Source of the DNA: Leptolyngbya sp. BC1307
GTDB lineage: Bacteria > Cyanobacteriota > Cyanobacteriia > Phormidesmidales > Phormidesmidaceae
Assembly (NCBI RefSeq): GCF_002286735.1
Contig: NZ_NRTA01000014.1
Span: forward strand, 1 to 64,000
DNA: 64,000 bases
Reading direction: 5' to 3'
In this document: positions 35,603 through 45,792 of the stretch, piece by piece
Layout: each line of letters begins with the position of its first letter
Position numbering within the stretch: the stretch's first letter is position 1
Notes under the pieces: model-generated
What the model saw: the letters and a program-made list of their open reading frames with translations, nothing else
The model's database searches: none
What the model was told of the DNA's origin: nothing
Program-made: the position numbers and the translations under genes

Positions 35603-36394
35603 ATGGATTTTGGTCTGAAGGATAAAGTTGCTGTTGTCACTGGTGGTGACTCGGGTATTGGCAAAGCAACTGCCGAAATTTTGCTTAAAGAAGGCGCTAA
35701 AGTCGCGATCCTCAACCGCTCTTTTGATGAGATCGATGATCTCAAAGCCTTTGGTGACCCGTTTGCAGCTAAGGCCGATATTACCAGCCTGGAGCAGGTA
35801 GAAGCGGCCAGAGACAAAATCACAGAACACTTCGGACCGGCTGAAATTGTGGTGCATGCAGCGGGCATCACAGGCGCGGTAGGCGACTTTTTAGAGATTG
35901 ATGACGAAGGCTGGATGCACACTATCAATGTCAACCTGATGGGCACCGTGCGAGTGTGCCGGGCTTTTATTCCGGCAATGCGCGAAGCCGGATGGGGCCG
36001 AATAGTGCTGCTAGGTTCGGAAGATGCCGTGCAGCCCTACACCGAAGATATGCCTTACTGCTCTTGTAAGGCAGGTACGCTCAATCTGACTAAAAACCTC
36101 TCTAAGGCGTATGCCAAAGATGGAGTGCTCACCAATATGGTCTCTCCGGCTTTTGTTGAGACAGCGATGACGAATGCGATGATGCGATCGCGCTCTGAAG
36201 AAAAGGGCGTCAGCATGGACGAAGCCGTCAAAAGCTTTTTGGCCGAAAAACGCCCGGGCATCGAAGTAGGCAGACGAGGCCGCGCTGACGAAGTCGCTGC
36301 TGTGATCGCCTTTTTGTGCTCTGAGCAGGCCAGCTATGTAGTCGGCTCCAACTGGCGGGTTGACGGCGGCTCAGTGTCTACGATTTCTACTTAA
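35603..36394 (+). CDS. Short-chain dehydrogenase/reductase
   Basis: From the ATG at 35603, preceded by AAGGAG, the product is 263 residues. The Rossmann motif is VVTGGDSGIGKATAE, the NNAG-equivalent VVHAAGITG, and the catalytic Ser/Tyr/Lys are in VLLGSEDAV and PYCSCKAGTLNL. The C-terminus, VGSNWRVDGGSVSTI, is typical of classical SDRs. Cofactor preference is uncertain: the residues after beta-2 (ILNRSFDE) include an Arg, favouring NADPH. The substrate is unknown. It follows tRNA-Thr directly and could share its transcript. Confidence 0.88.
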   Translation: MDFGLKDKVAVVTGGDSGIGKATAEILLKEGAKVAILNRSFDEIDDLKAFGDPFAAKADITSLEQVEAARDKITEHFGPAEIVVHAAGITGAVGDFLEIDDEGWMHTINVNLMGTVRVCRAFIPAMREAGWGRIVLLGSEDAVQPYTEDMPYCSCKAGTLNLTKNLSKAYAKDGVLTNMVSPAFVETAMTNAMMRSRSEEKGVSMDEAVKSFLAEKRPGIEVGRRGRADEVAAVIAFLCSEQASYVVGSNWRVDGGSVSTIST

Positions 36395-36583
36395 GCGGCA
36401 CTAGCTTGATTTAGAAGGCGTTGTCATTACATGGCCGCTGGCCACTAGCCGTAGAGGTCGCTAGTGAGGACCGGTTTTTCATCGGTGACCACCCCCTCCT
36501 AGCTGAGCTAGTCACGCTGAGGCTGCCTAATCTTAAGTCGGCGGCGCTGGCAGACGGCAAAAATTAAAAAATGCAGCCAAGTG

Positions 36584-37510
36584 CTATTTCGACCTGGGTG
36601 TGGCAGGGGCGTCTGTATCGACTGCAGTGGTAAAGAAGCGCTGGGTCGGATAGGCCAGAGAAATATCGCGATTTTTGGCAAACTCGCGCAGGACGCCTTC
36701 CCATAGCTCCTGCTCTGTGCCCCGGCGCTGGCGCGGCTCGCAAAGGTAGCGCATCGTTAGCAAGATGCCGCTTTCTTTGACAGTGGTGTATACCGTGGGG
36801 GTGAGCTTGGAATAGAAGATCATATACTTGTGCCCGCTCTGGCGCAGATGCTGTTCGGCGATGCTGCTGAGATGTTCGGCGTGAGTGTTGACTTGAACCA
36901 GCAGAATTTTTTTGGCAGATTCCCAGTTGCTCTCGAAGGTCACCAGGACTGAGATTTCGTTCCAAATGTATTTGAAGCCCTGGGAGTAGTTGGCGATCGC
37001 CTGCTGAAACACCTGACCATTGGGCACATGAATAATTCGTCCGGTGCTCTGATCGGCCTCTACCCAGTTGCCAATTTCCATCATGGTAAACTGAAATACG
37101 GCAATGTCGATTACGTCGCCCGAATGACTGCCAACTTGAATGCGATCGCCCATCTGAAACGGCTGTCGCCAGAGAATAAATAACCACCCCACCAAGTTGA
37201 CCAGCGGGTCTCGCAAAACGACGGCTAAGCCCGCCGAAAACAGGCCTAAAAAGGTAGATAGGCCCCGCATATCGGGTAGCCACATGACCACCAGCGCAAA
37301 CCCATACAGGCCGTAGCAAAGGTAGCCAATCCATTTGCGCCAGGCATACCGCAGCCGAGGATCGTCAATTTGCTGGTTGATCAGGCGCGTCCCCCCCATC
37401 CGTAGGGCGCTGACTAGCAGTAAGCCGACCACCGAAGCAATCAGATTGTTGCGAAGATCGACATCAATCGGCGAAATGGGAAGGTTGACCGTCTCTTGAA
37501 GTAAGAGCAT
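36584..37510 (-). CDS. MscS-family mechanosensitive channel (short form)
   Basis: A 308-residue MscS homologue. Membrane helices lie near residues 26-45, 62-80 and 85-112. The pore helix region LFSAGLAVVLRDPLVNLVGWLF is followed by the beta domain FQMGDRIQVGSHSGDVIDIAVFQFTMMEI and HVPNGQVFQQAI. The C-terminal alpha/beta domain (YMIFYSKLTPTVYTTVK) is present. It lacks the large N-terminal domain of the 23352-25169 channel, so the two are not recent duplicates. The gene stands alone on the minus strand. Confidence 0.88.
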   Translation of the reverse strand: MLLLQETVNLPISPIDVDLRNNLIASVVGLLLVSALRMGGTRLINQQIDDPRLRYAWRKWIGYLCYGLYGFALVVMWLPDMRGLSTFLGLFSAGLAVVLRDPLVNLVGWLFILWRQPFQMGDRIQVGSHSGDVIDIAVFQFTMMEIGNWVEADQSTGRIIHVPNGQVFQQAIANYSQGFKYIWNEISVLVTFESNWESAKKILLVQVNTHAEHLSSIAEQHLRQSGHKYMIFYSKLTPTVYTTVKESGILLTMRYLCEPRQRRGTEQELWEGVLREFAKNRDISLAYPTQRFFTTAVDTDAPATPRSK

Positions 37511-37636
37511 TTAGGCGACTAGATAACCAGGAAAGGACACTTTATAGTGACAAAGCTATGAAGCTAAATGTCAAAAAATGTGGATTTTATATATTCAACC
37601 CAAGCGTATTTACGTAGAGGTGTTCTATAAAGCACA

Positions 37637-37981
37637 ATGATAGGTATGAGAAGCAACTACACCACATCCGCACTGGAGCAGCGCTTTCCCTACCTCTGCA
37701 AGGTACTCTATTTTCCTGATCAGCAGTCAGAGAGCGTTCAGCAGGCTCCTAACAATCCGCTGAACTGGTATATGCGCGCCCCGCTGCTGCCCCGAATCGG
37801 CGATGTTATTCCCTACGGTCAGTCTCTATTTTCGGTGACGACCGTCATTTTGGAAGACTGCTGTACGGCTGATGCCCTCTTTAAAGTAGACCGCCAGGCT
37901 GGCCGCATTGCTGAAAAAGAGGAAGTGCCGAAATGGCATGCTGTGATTTGGGTGAGCTTTTGGGGGATCAAGTCTCTGTAA
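37637..37981 (+). CDS. Hypothetical protein
   Basis: A 114-residue soluble protein starting MIGMRSNYTTSALEQRFPYL. It holds a beta-rich middle (LPRIGDVIPYGQSLFSVTTV), an EDCCTADALF segment with adjacent cysteines and a Trp-rich end (KWHAVIWVSFWGIKSL). I recognise no family. Composition and codon use are like the neighbours. The stop is within two bases of a purine-rich tract that separates it from the convergent gene at 38035. Confidence 0.55.
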   Translation: MIGMRSNYTTSALEQRFPYLCKVLYFPDQQSESVQQAPNNPLNWYMRAPLLPRIGDVIPYGQSLFSVTTVILEDCCTADALFKVDRQAGRIAEKEEVPKWHAVIWVSFWGIKSL

Positions 37982-38034
37982 AAGGGAAAGGGAGAAAGGA
38001 ATAAGGGGAAAGGATAAAAAAGGGGAAAGGAGCG
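37981..38034. repeat. Purine-rich tract between convergent genes
   Basis: Almost pure A/G over 54 bases, with repeated AAAGGG and GGGGAAAGGA units. It is the reverse-strand equivalent of the C/T tracts at 14815-14843 and 49009-49060. Confidence 0.6.
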
Positions 38035-38529
38035 TTAGAGCATGGGTTTGGCTACACTTTTTTGCCACAGCCAGATGCCACCGGTACAGAGGGCGCTAGT
38101 CCACCACATCGCAGCCGCCTCCGACTTGCCCGCTAACAGATAGCTGCCGCCGATCAGCAGTAGCGCGATCGCGCCGCCACCTGAAACCACCAGCATCAGC
38201 TTCACCGTCTGGGTCGCTAGCTGAATGCGTTGGGCCATATCGTCTCCTGCTGTCAGTACGACTGAATGCTGAATGGCCGCTTGAAAAGATTGCACTTTGA
38301 GCGGATCGACCTGGTAGTAGGTGCCTAGCTCAGCGTCGCGCAAAGTAGGGTCGGACTGTAGGCCAAACTGTTTGGCAAGTGCGATCGCCTCTCGCACCTG
38401 TCGCTTCGTCGCTGCTGGCCGAAATGTCTCGAATAGCGACTCCCTGTAAACACCCGTCTGAGCCATATCCAAAACTCGCCCGGTCAGCTCGTTCATAGAA
38501 AGCTGAGGTGCCGTCAGGTTATTTGCCAT
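38035..38529 (-). CDS. Conserved hypothetical membrane protein
   Basis: A 164-residue protein. The N-terminal half is soluble and helical (LSMNELTGRVLDMAQTGVYR, KRQVREAIALAKQFGL) and could be a small winged-helix-like or TPR-like segment. The C-terminal half has two membrane helices (LMLVVSGGGAIALLLIGGSY and AAMWWTSALCTGGIWLW). I know no function. It lies downstream of groEL on the same strand but is separated from it by a terminator. Confidence 0.6.
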   Translation of the reverse strand: MANNLTAPQLSMNELTGRVLDMAQTGVYRESLFETFRPAATKRQVREAIALAKQFGLQSDPTLRDAELGTYYQVDPLKVQSFQAAIQHSVVLTAGDDMAQRIQLATQTVKLMLVVSGGGAIALLLIGGSYLLAGKSEAAAMWWTSALCTGGIWLWQKSVAKPML

Positions 38530-38627
38530 GATCTTCTCCCGAGCGTTCTTGCAGGCATAGATCTCAATAGTACATTAGCACCATCCCTGTCAGCTCAGGC
38601 CCGATCGCAGGCGATCGCTGCACAATA

Positions 38628-38663
38628 AAAAAGGAGAGATAGCTGAATCAACTACCCCTCCTT
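38628..38663 (-). terminator. Terminator of groEL
   Basis: On the minus strand AAGGAGGGGTAG pairs imperfectly with CTATCTCTCCTT around a 9-base loop, and is followed by TTTTATT. Confidence 0.65.
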
Positions 38664-38733
38664 ATTTATGGCGATATTGTCTCGATTGGCTTAGCTAGCC
38701 GGGAAAAAGACAGCGTTGCTCAAGCAGCAGGCA

Positions 38734-40437
<1,704 letters not shown>

Positions 40438-40464
40438 TTAGCACTCGATAGCTGAGAGTGCTAA
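40438..40464 (-). promoter_or_regulatory. CIRCE operator (HrcA-binding site) of groEL
   Basis: TTAGCACTC, nine bases, then GAGTGCTAA: an exact match to the CIRCE consensus inverted repeat. It lies 34 bases upstream of the groEL start codon. HrcA represses at this element until heat stress. Confidence 0.97.
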
Positions 40465-40745
40465 TCTAAATCACAATGTATCCGCAGCAGGCCGGATGTA
40501 AAAGTCGCAATAACCGATCCTTTTTGGTCTGATGGCCACGGTTCTGTCAGATAGCCCAATAAATAGTCAATAAAGTCAGGCCGCTAAAAAGGACGCTAGC
40601 CGTGGTGACCAACGCCCTTTTTGACTGAGGTTTCTGAGATTTAGTCCTGAGAGATCTCTATCGCTAAAATCTAGCCAGTAATAGCAGTCTGTCAGCGGCA
40701 GAGGACTCCTAATTCCTGATCTCAGTATCCTGTCTTAGCAAAGCC

Positions 40746-41231
40746 TTAGAGAGAGACTCGGCCCTCTATCTGGCCGCCAATGGCCTTCCAAGCGGGCAAG
40801 CCACCTTTAATGGCGCTAACTTTTTGAAATCCAGCTGAGCTGAGCTGCGTAACGGCAGCAGCGGTCTCTTCGTCAGATGCGCCATAGACAAATAGGTCTC
40901 GCTCGGGCTCGAAGGAACTTCCAGCACGCTCGGTGAGGTCGGCCATGGGCATTGTAATTGCACCCATGATGCGCTCGTGGTTGAAGGCATCGCGATCGCG
41001 CACATCTAAAATCGATAGCGCAGGCTCTCCCCACTCTAACCGGTTCTTTAAATCAGTCGGTGAAGAGACAGCGTCAAAGTCAGTCGGAACTGGCGTTGCT
41101 TGCCCAATGACATCTTGGGCTTTGCTAACCGCATTCAGCACCTTGTTCTCTTTGCTATCTGCTTTATTTAACAGATTGCCAGCGGCGTCTTTGCCTTCTT
41201 CAAACGCTTGTCCTGATGTTTTAGTTTCCAT
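40746..41231 (-). CDS. Rhodanese-like domain protein without the active-site Cys
   Basis: A 161-residue protein. A hydrophilic N-terminal 45 residues (EEGKDAAGNLLNKADSKENK) is followed by a rhodanese fold: LSILDVRDRDAFNHERIMGA, then DLFVYGASDEETAAAVTQL and the closing GLPAWKAIGGQIEG. In active rhodaneses the loop after the V-Y strand starts with the catalytic Cys. Here that position is Gly (VYGAS), so sulfur transfer is unlikely and a binding role is inferred. A Shine-Dalgarno (AAGGATACC) precedes the start. It is first in a run of stress-type genes. Confidence 0.82.
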   Translation of the reverse strand: METKTSGQAFEEGKDAAGNLLNKADSKENKVLNAVSKAQDVIGQATPVPTDFDAVSSPTDLKNRLEWGEPALSILDVRDRDAFNHERIMGAITMPMADLTERAGSSFEPERDLFVYGASDEETAAAVTQLSSAGFQKVSAIKGGLPAWKAIGGQIEGRVSL

Positions 41232-41334
41232 AGATTTGGTATCCTTCTAATTAGTGTTTTGGTTAGTGTTTGGCTGCTTCTAGATAAGTTTCTAGAGGCA
41301 GTCGCGCGCTTTGCGGCCACAGGGGTAATATCCC

Positions 41335-41661
41335 TTAGCCACCCGCTTGACCTGACTGTACCGACTGCGTTCGAATGGCTTCGATCTGACCGGTTTCAGT
41401 CTGGGTGATGTCGATGGGGGCGGTGTCAGCTTGATCTGATACCGATCCGTTTGCTCTAGAATCTACGTCGAGTTCATAGCGACGCTGATCGCGCTTTTTC
41501 AGGTCTTCAGCAACCGATAGCGGCTCCTCTGGCTTAATATTCAGACCAGCCTGTGTGCCCAGCTCTTCTGTATCCATTTCAGGATCAGGCGAGACATTGC
41601 CAGCGTAGGCGCTTTTGTTGTCTAGCGCGGCCTGCTTGTTTTGACTGTCTGTATTTTCCAT
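41335..41661 (-). CDS. DUF6335-like acidic small protein
   Basis: From the ATG at 41661, preceded by AGAGG, the product is 108 residues, hydrophilic and acidic. The middle block, PEMDTEELGTQAGLNIKPEE then LKKRDQRRYELDVDS, matches a family common in cyanobacteria (DUF6335 as I recall it). No membrane segment is present. It probably lies in the same expression neighbourhood as the rhodanese-like gene downstream on the same strand. Function is unknown; composition resembles stress-protective hydrophilic proteins. Confidence 0.65.
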   Translation of the reverse strand: MENTDSQNKQAALDNKSAYAGNVSPDPEMDTEELGTQAGLNIKPEEPLSVAEDLKKRDQRRYELDVDSRANGSVSDQADTAPIDITQTETGQIEAIRTQSVQSGQAGG

Positions 41662-41999
41662 AGAGCCTCTATCCTTTAAACAATCTGCCTTCGCCCAGAC
41701 ATTTAGATGTCTGGTTGGACGGCGGCAGCAAAAGGCATTCACCTCTGCCATTAATTTCGACAGCAGTGTTTGCATTTGTTTACAAACTAAAAAATAACTG
41801 GATAAATAGCCTCTACAGAGAGACAGAACTGTTCTCCCTCTTAAGAGGCAACCTTGCGATCGCTAGCTGAAGTTGACGCCTTGACTAAGGCTCAAGCGGG
41901 AGGCTGACCCTTTATACTGCATAAGGCACTCTCTCAATCTAGAGACCCTCTTCTCATTTTCATTTTCTCAACTTTTCATTTTCTCAATTTAAGGATCAC
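41662..41999. other. Divergent control region of DUF6335 and SDR genes
   Basis: I see no gene. Just before the SDR gene a 16-bp unit is tandemly duplicated with one change: TTTTCATTTTCTCAAC (41957-41972) and TTTTCATTTTCTCAAT (41973-41988). An AAGGA Shine-Dalgarno for the SDR follows directly. Confidence 0.55.
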
Positions 42000-42809
42000 A
42001 TGTGTATGCGCGGGCTGAAGAACAAAAACGTATTAGTTACTGGAGCCAGTAGCGGCATTGGCCAGGCGATCGCCGTGCGATTTGCGGCAGAAGGGGCTCA
42101 TGTGGCGGTGAACTACTACAAAGGTGAAGAAGAAGCCGCTAAGACGATTGAGCAAATGAGAGCGGCTAGTGCGACTGCGGGTATTAGCGGTCTCAAAGAT
42201 ATGACAGTGCAGGCTGATGTCTCTAAAGAAGAAGACGTTACTGCCATGTTTGAGCAGGTAATATCTACGTTTGGCGGGCTAGATATTTTGATCAACAACG
42301 CCGGGATGCAAATTCAGGGCGCTTCTCACGAAATCCCGATAGAGAAGTTTGACAAGATGATCGATATCAACATGCGGGGAGCTTTTTTGTGTGCGCGGCA
42401 GGCGATCGCTCACTTCCTCTCCCATAGCCAAGCCGGTGTAATCATCAACGACTCCAGCGTGCATGAGCTGATTCCGCGACCGCAGTATGTGGGCTACACC
42501 ATGAGCAAGTCAGGAATGCGAGGCATGACCCGCACCTTGGCGTTAGAGTACGCCCGCGACAATATTCGCATCAACTCATTCGCTCCCGGCGCGACCCTGA
42601 CGCCGATTAACCCCTGGAAAGACGATCCGCAAAAAAAGGCAGATATTGAAAGTCGTATTCCTATGGGCCGCTCGGGTACGCCTGAGGAAATGGCCGCTGT
42701 TGCCGCCTTTTTAGCCTCTGATGACGCTGCCTATATCACCGGCCAAACCCTCTTTGTCGATGGCGGTCTGACCCTCTTTCCTTCTTTCCGCACGCCCTGG
42801 ACCGGCTGA
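42000..42809 (+). CDS. Short-chain dehydrogenase, glucose 1-dehydrogenase-like
   Basis: A 269-residue SDR. The Rossmann motif is VLVTGASSGIGQAIAVRF, and the chain continues HVAVNYYKGEEEAAKTIEQM, LINNAGMQIQG, VIINDSSVHELIPRPQYVGY with the catalytic Ser and Tyr, MSKSGMRG with the Lys, and INSFAPGATLTPIN. The YKGEEEA segment after beta-2 and the final TLFVDGGLTLFP are typical of glucose 1-dehydrogenase-type SDRs of stress clusters. It may start at either of two Met codons, at 42000 (chosen for its Shine-Dalgarno AAGGA) or 42006. The true substrate is unknown. Confidence 0.88.
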   Translation: MCMRGLKNKNVLVTGASSGIGQAIAVRFAAEGAHVAVNYYKGEEEAAKTIEQMRAASATAGISGLKDMTVQADVSKEEDVTAMFEQVISTFGGLDILINNAGMQIQGASHEIPIEKFDKMIDINMRGAFLCARQAIAHFLSHSQAGVIINDSSVHELIPRPQYVGYTMSKSGMRGMTRTLALEYARDNIRINSFAPGATLTPINPWKDDPQKKADIESRIPMGRSGTPEEMAAVAAFLASDDAAYITGQTLFVDGGLTLFPSFRTPWTG

Positions 42810-42918
42810 TTCAGTTCAGCGAATTGTCGGGTCATCGCTGATATATACACTCCAGGGAAGATAGACAAAAAGACGCGATTCTCCACACTGGAAGAGTTTC
42901 CACTACCTCGGCAGACCT

Positions 42919-43371
42919 ATGCTGAAATCATGGATGGTGATCGGTGGGGTAACCCTAGCCGTTGCCCTGCTGTCAAATATCATCAGACCGAAAGATATCA
43001 AATGGTTCAGGCGGCTGCAGCGTCCTGACTGGCTGACGTTTGAAAAGCTGATTCCGGTAATCTGGACGACCGTTTTTATCTGCGGTGCCTGGTCTGCCTA
43101 TATCGTTTGGGAGCAGACGCAGTCTTGGTCATGGATGGCCGCCTACCTGCTGCTAGAGGTGGTCACTGCTAGCTTTACCCCCGTTTTGCTATGGTCTCAT
43201 AGCCTGAAAGCCGCCACCTTTATCGGCGGACTCGGATTTGTGATTGGTTTGCTGCTGGCGCTGGGCACTTTTCAGATTTCAGTGTGGGCGGGGATACTGC
43301 TAATTCCCTACCTGCTGTGGAGCCCAATTGGTACCTATACGACCTGGCGGATGGATCAGCTGAACCCCTGA
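42919..43371 (+). CDS. TspO/MBR-family membrane protein
   Basis: A 150-residue protein with five membrane helices, the number expected for TspO. The family-type start of the domain is visible in LQRPDWLTFEKLIPVIWTTV, with the conserved P-W spacing before helix 2, and WSAYIVWEQ follows. The C-terminal LLIPYLLWSPIGTYTTWRMD corresponds to the conserved W-x5-T-x3 region. TspO proteins bind porphyrins and respond to stress and light in bacteria. The sequence is divergent, so this is a TspO-like call rather than a firm orthologue. It lies in the stress-type gene run. Confidence 0.75.
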   Translation: MLKSWMVIGGVTLAVALLSNIIRPKDIKWFRRLQRPDWLTFEKLIPVIWTTVFICGAWSAYIVWEQTQSWSWMAAYLLLEVVTASFTPVLLWSHSLKAATFIGGLGFVIGLLLALGTFQISVWAGILLIPYLLWSPIGTYTTWRMDQLNP

Positions 43372-43428
43372 GTACTCCAGCCAAGGGGCGACCCATCGTA
43401 GCGTCTCCGTTTCTATAGCGCTGCCAGG

Positions 43429-45069
43429 TTAAACCTGAGGGGAGAGATCGGTGGCGGCGTCTGGGGTGGCGTCTGGGGCGGCGTCCGGACTCAGCGCGAT
43501 TGGGCCGAGGTCATAGGTGCTCCATTCGCCCTGATAGCGCTCGGCGACGAGGGGAACCAGAGCAAATTGAGGCGTTTCTCCTTCCATTTTGATATTAACC
43601 CGCAGGGCTGAGTAGGGCCTGCGGGTTTTGCTGCCGTGTCCGGCGCGACCGATAAAGAGGTGACACTTTGCCACGGGCTTACCATGTTCTTCTAAGACTG
43701 CGCCTTCTTTGCGCTGCCGCCTGAGGCTAAAGCCGCTGCCGCCGCAGACTACCCAGGGAATCAGGCGATCGCCGTGCCCGGTATCTTCAGTTCGCAAATA
43801 TTCAAAACAGTGCGCATGGCCGCTCAGCACCAGGTCTACCAGGGGCCGGTCAGATGGCTTGGGTAGGGGCGCGATCGCCGCCTGTACATCGTCGAGCACC
43901 TGACGCAGATGAGTCCTCACGGCGATCGTCTGGCCCTGAAACCATTTAGTGCTCTCTGTCACATAGGGCGGATGGTGAAAATAGAGCACCCGGCCCTTAG
44001 CGCTTTTGTCTTGCCAGGAGGCAATCAGCCGGTCTCGCAGCCAGTCTAGCTGTTCGGTGTCGAGGGTATCTTCTGTCTGAGAAATAGTGAGCTGCTTGTC
44101 AATATCCCACAGCTGCTCTTCAATCTGCTCAGCTTTGCCATAGATGTGAGTAGCGCGCTCAGCTTGCTCAGGAATGTCTACATTGAGATCGTCAGACTCT
44201 GCTAGCAGTGACTGCATTTGCTCTTCTAGCTGGCTACGATAAGCCTCGATCTTTTCTCTTTGCTCTCGGCCTTCGTTAGTTTTAGGCAGCGGCTGAGGCG
44301 CATTAAAAGTATTGCTATCGAGGGCAAAAAAATCGATTCCCCCCCGGCGAAACGTATAGTAGCGATTGGGCAACCGGGTAAACTCTCCGGGCACATAGCG
44401 CAAGCAGCGACCTGTCTCGGTTTTGGCGGTATAGCGCTGCTGCAGATGATCTGCTAGGTGCTCTTTGCTAAGCGGCTGCAAACAGTCTAGAAAAGCTTTA
44501 GCAAATCCCTCTCCTTGAAAAGAGCCGTGCCAGCCCACATCTAGATTGATTCGGCGGCGCAACAGTCGCCGAACAGGAGAAAAGACTTGGCTCAGTATCC
44601 CCGTTAACAGCGGCAGGTCGTAATAGTCGTGGTTGCCCAGCGTCGGTAAAAAGGGCAGCTTAAACGTCATTTTATCAAACCGGACTTTGTGGGGCTTTTC
44701 TCCGCCGACGATAAATTCGCGGTAGGGCTTGATGAAGTTGTCAGGGTACTGCTCGCTAGATCCGGCTAAATACACGACATCGCCTGTGTGCAGGATAAAC
44801 TCGCACGCTGGCAGGTGCTTTAACAACCGCTCAGTGATGCGGCGCTGGGGCTGATCGCGCACATGCCGACTGGTGCCGCTGTCGCCAATCACTAAAAAAG
44901 AGAATCCATCGCGCTCAAGGGCTTCATCACTATGGGCCTCATCACGGGTAGCAATTTCTAGCCGTGTCTGGTCAATGTTGTGCTCTGCTATGAGGGGATG
45001 CTGCCAGCGTACTCGCTGATTCATTTGAGCGATCTTGGTGGCGATGGTCGAGTCGGATACAAACCTCAT
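43429..45069 (-). CDS. Calcineurin-like metallophosphoesterase
   Basis: A 546-residue protein. The metal-binding blocks of the family appear in order: FLVIGDSGTSRHV, LHTGDVVYLAGSSEQYP, TLGNHDYYDLP, YFHHPPYVT and VLSGHAHCFEYLRTE. A long helical insert rich in Glu/Gln (REQREKIEAYRSQLEEQMQS) lies in the middle of the domain. It has no signal peptide, so it is probably cytosolic. The C-terminal tail has an Ala/Asp/Pro repeat (PDAAPDATPDAATD). The substrate (phosphoprotein, nucleotide or other) cannot be read from the sequence. Confidence 0.88.
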   Translation of the reverse strand: MRFVSDSTIATKIAQMNQRVRWQHPLIAEHNIDQTRLEIATRDEAHSDEALERDGFSFLVIGDSGTSRHVRDQPQRRITERLLKHLPACEFILHTGDVVYLAGSSEQYPDNFIKPYREFIVGGEKPHKVRFDKMTFKLPFLPTLGNHDYYDLPLLTGILSQVFSPVRRLLRRRINLDVGWHGSFQGEGFAKAFLDCLQPLSKEHLADHLQQRYTAKTETGRCLRYVPGEFTRLPNRYYTFRRGGIDFFALDSNTFNAPQPLPKTNEGREQREKIEAYRSQLEEQMQSLLAESDDLNVDIPEQAERATHIYGKAEQIEEQLWDIDKQLTISQTEDTLDTEQLDWLRDRLIASWQDKSAKGRVLYFHHPPYVTESTKWFQGQTIAVRTHLRQVLDDVQAAIAPLPKPSDRPLVDLVLSGHAHCFEYLRTEDTGHGDRLIPWVVCGGSGFSLRRQRKEGAVLEEHGKPVAKCHLFIGRAGHGSKTRRPYSALRVNIKMEGETPQFALVPLVAERYQGEWSTYDLGPIALSPDAAPDATPDAATDLSPQV

Positions 45070-45436
45070 AGATACCTTGCTATCAATACAGCAGTGCGCG
45101 ATCGCACACCTAACAGTAAACGTTATCTCTCCACTATCTTAATGGGCGATCGCGTCAGCGCTCAGTTCAGGTCAGCAAATTTTCTAGTCAGATAGTGCAG
45201 GCGATGATCAGTCTTTCGTCATGCTCAGCGGTGAGGCAGTTTGTATCCCTTGGTAGAGTCTCTCATTCATCTACCTTTACTACTCTAAGAGGTAGTCATT
45301 TCATTAAAGCTAACTGACTCTCTTGACGTCTATATACTTAGGAGTGCTCAAGGCTAGGCTGTACCAGCAAAGCTGTTATTAGCTTCGGAATGCAGATCAC
45401 GCTTAATAGCTTAATTAAAGTAAAAGGAGCCCAGCA
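45070..45436. other. Divergent control region, phosphoesterase / small hydrophilic gene
   Basis: I see no gene. There is an A/T-rich stretch at about 45270-45340 that may hold the promoter of the small gene. AAAAGGAG directly before its start is a good Shine-Dalgarno. Confidence 0.45.
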
Positions 45437-45628
45437 ATGGCAACCGAAGACAAAAAGAACAAAGATGTCGAGCTTGAGACCAGTGGTAAGCAGTCAACCG
45501 TAGAGGGCAAAACTCGAAAAACGGGGCAAGGATCTAATACAGATACCCGCCCCGGCGCTGAGGCAGAAGCGCCCGGCAACGACACTGGTGTTGCGGGTGC
45601 GCCCAACCAAGGCACCGAAGCTCGATAG
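45437..45628 (+). CDS. Small highly hydrophilic protein
   Basis: A 63-residue protein with no hydrophobic segment, starting MATEDKKNKDVELETSGKQS and ending GVAGAPNQGTEAR. It is rich in Gly, Thr, Glu, Lys and Asn and is surely disordered. The AAAAGGAG Shine-Dalgarno and the hairpin 50 bases past the stop support a real gene. It resembles small stress-induced hydrophilic proteins. I recognise no family. Confidence 0.65.
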   Translation: MATEDKKNKDVELETSGKQSTVEGKTRKTGQGSNTDTRPGAEAEAPGNDTGVAGAPNQGTEAR

Positions 45629-45642
45629 AGCATCAGCCCTGA

Positions 45643-45666
45643 TAGTCACACAAGTAGTCACACAAG
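45643..45666. repeat. 12-bp perfect tandem duplication
   Basis: TAGTCACACAAG occurs twice head to tail between the small hydrophilic gene and its terminator hairpin. Confidence 0.8.
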
Positions 45667-45680
45667 GCTGATTTAAGAAA

Positions 45681-45716
45681 GGCCAGATAGCTAGTCTCAA
45701 GGCGAGTTATCTGGCC
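45681..45716 (+). terminator. Hairpin after the small hydrophilic gene
   Basis: A perfect 9-bp stem, GGCCAGATA with TATCTGGCC, closes an 18-base loop. There is no long T run after it, so it may be a weak terminator or an RNA-stabilising hairpin. Confidence 0.5.
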
Positions 45717-45792
45717 TCAAACTGCAACTCGAAGTTTGTTTTGATATCGCTTCAAAATCTGCAAACGCTGCTAAACTCTACTGCACTTCACC

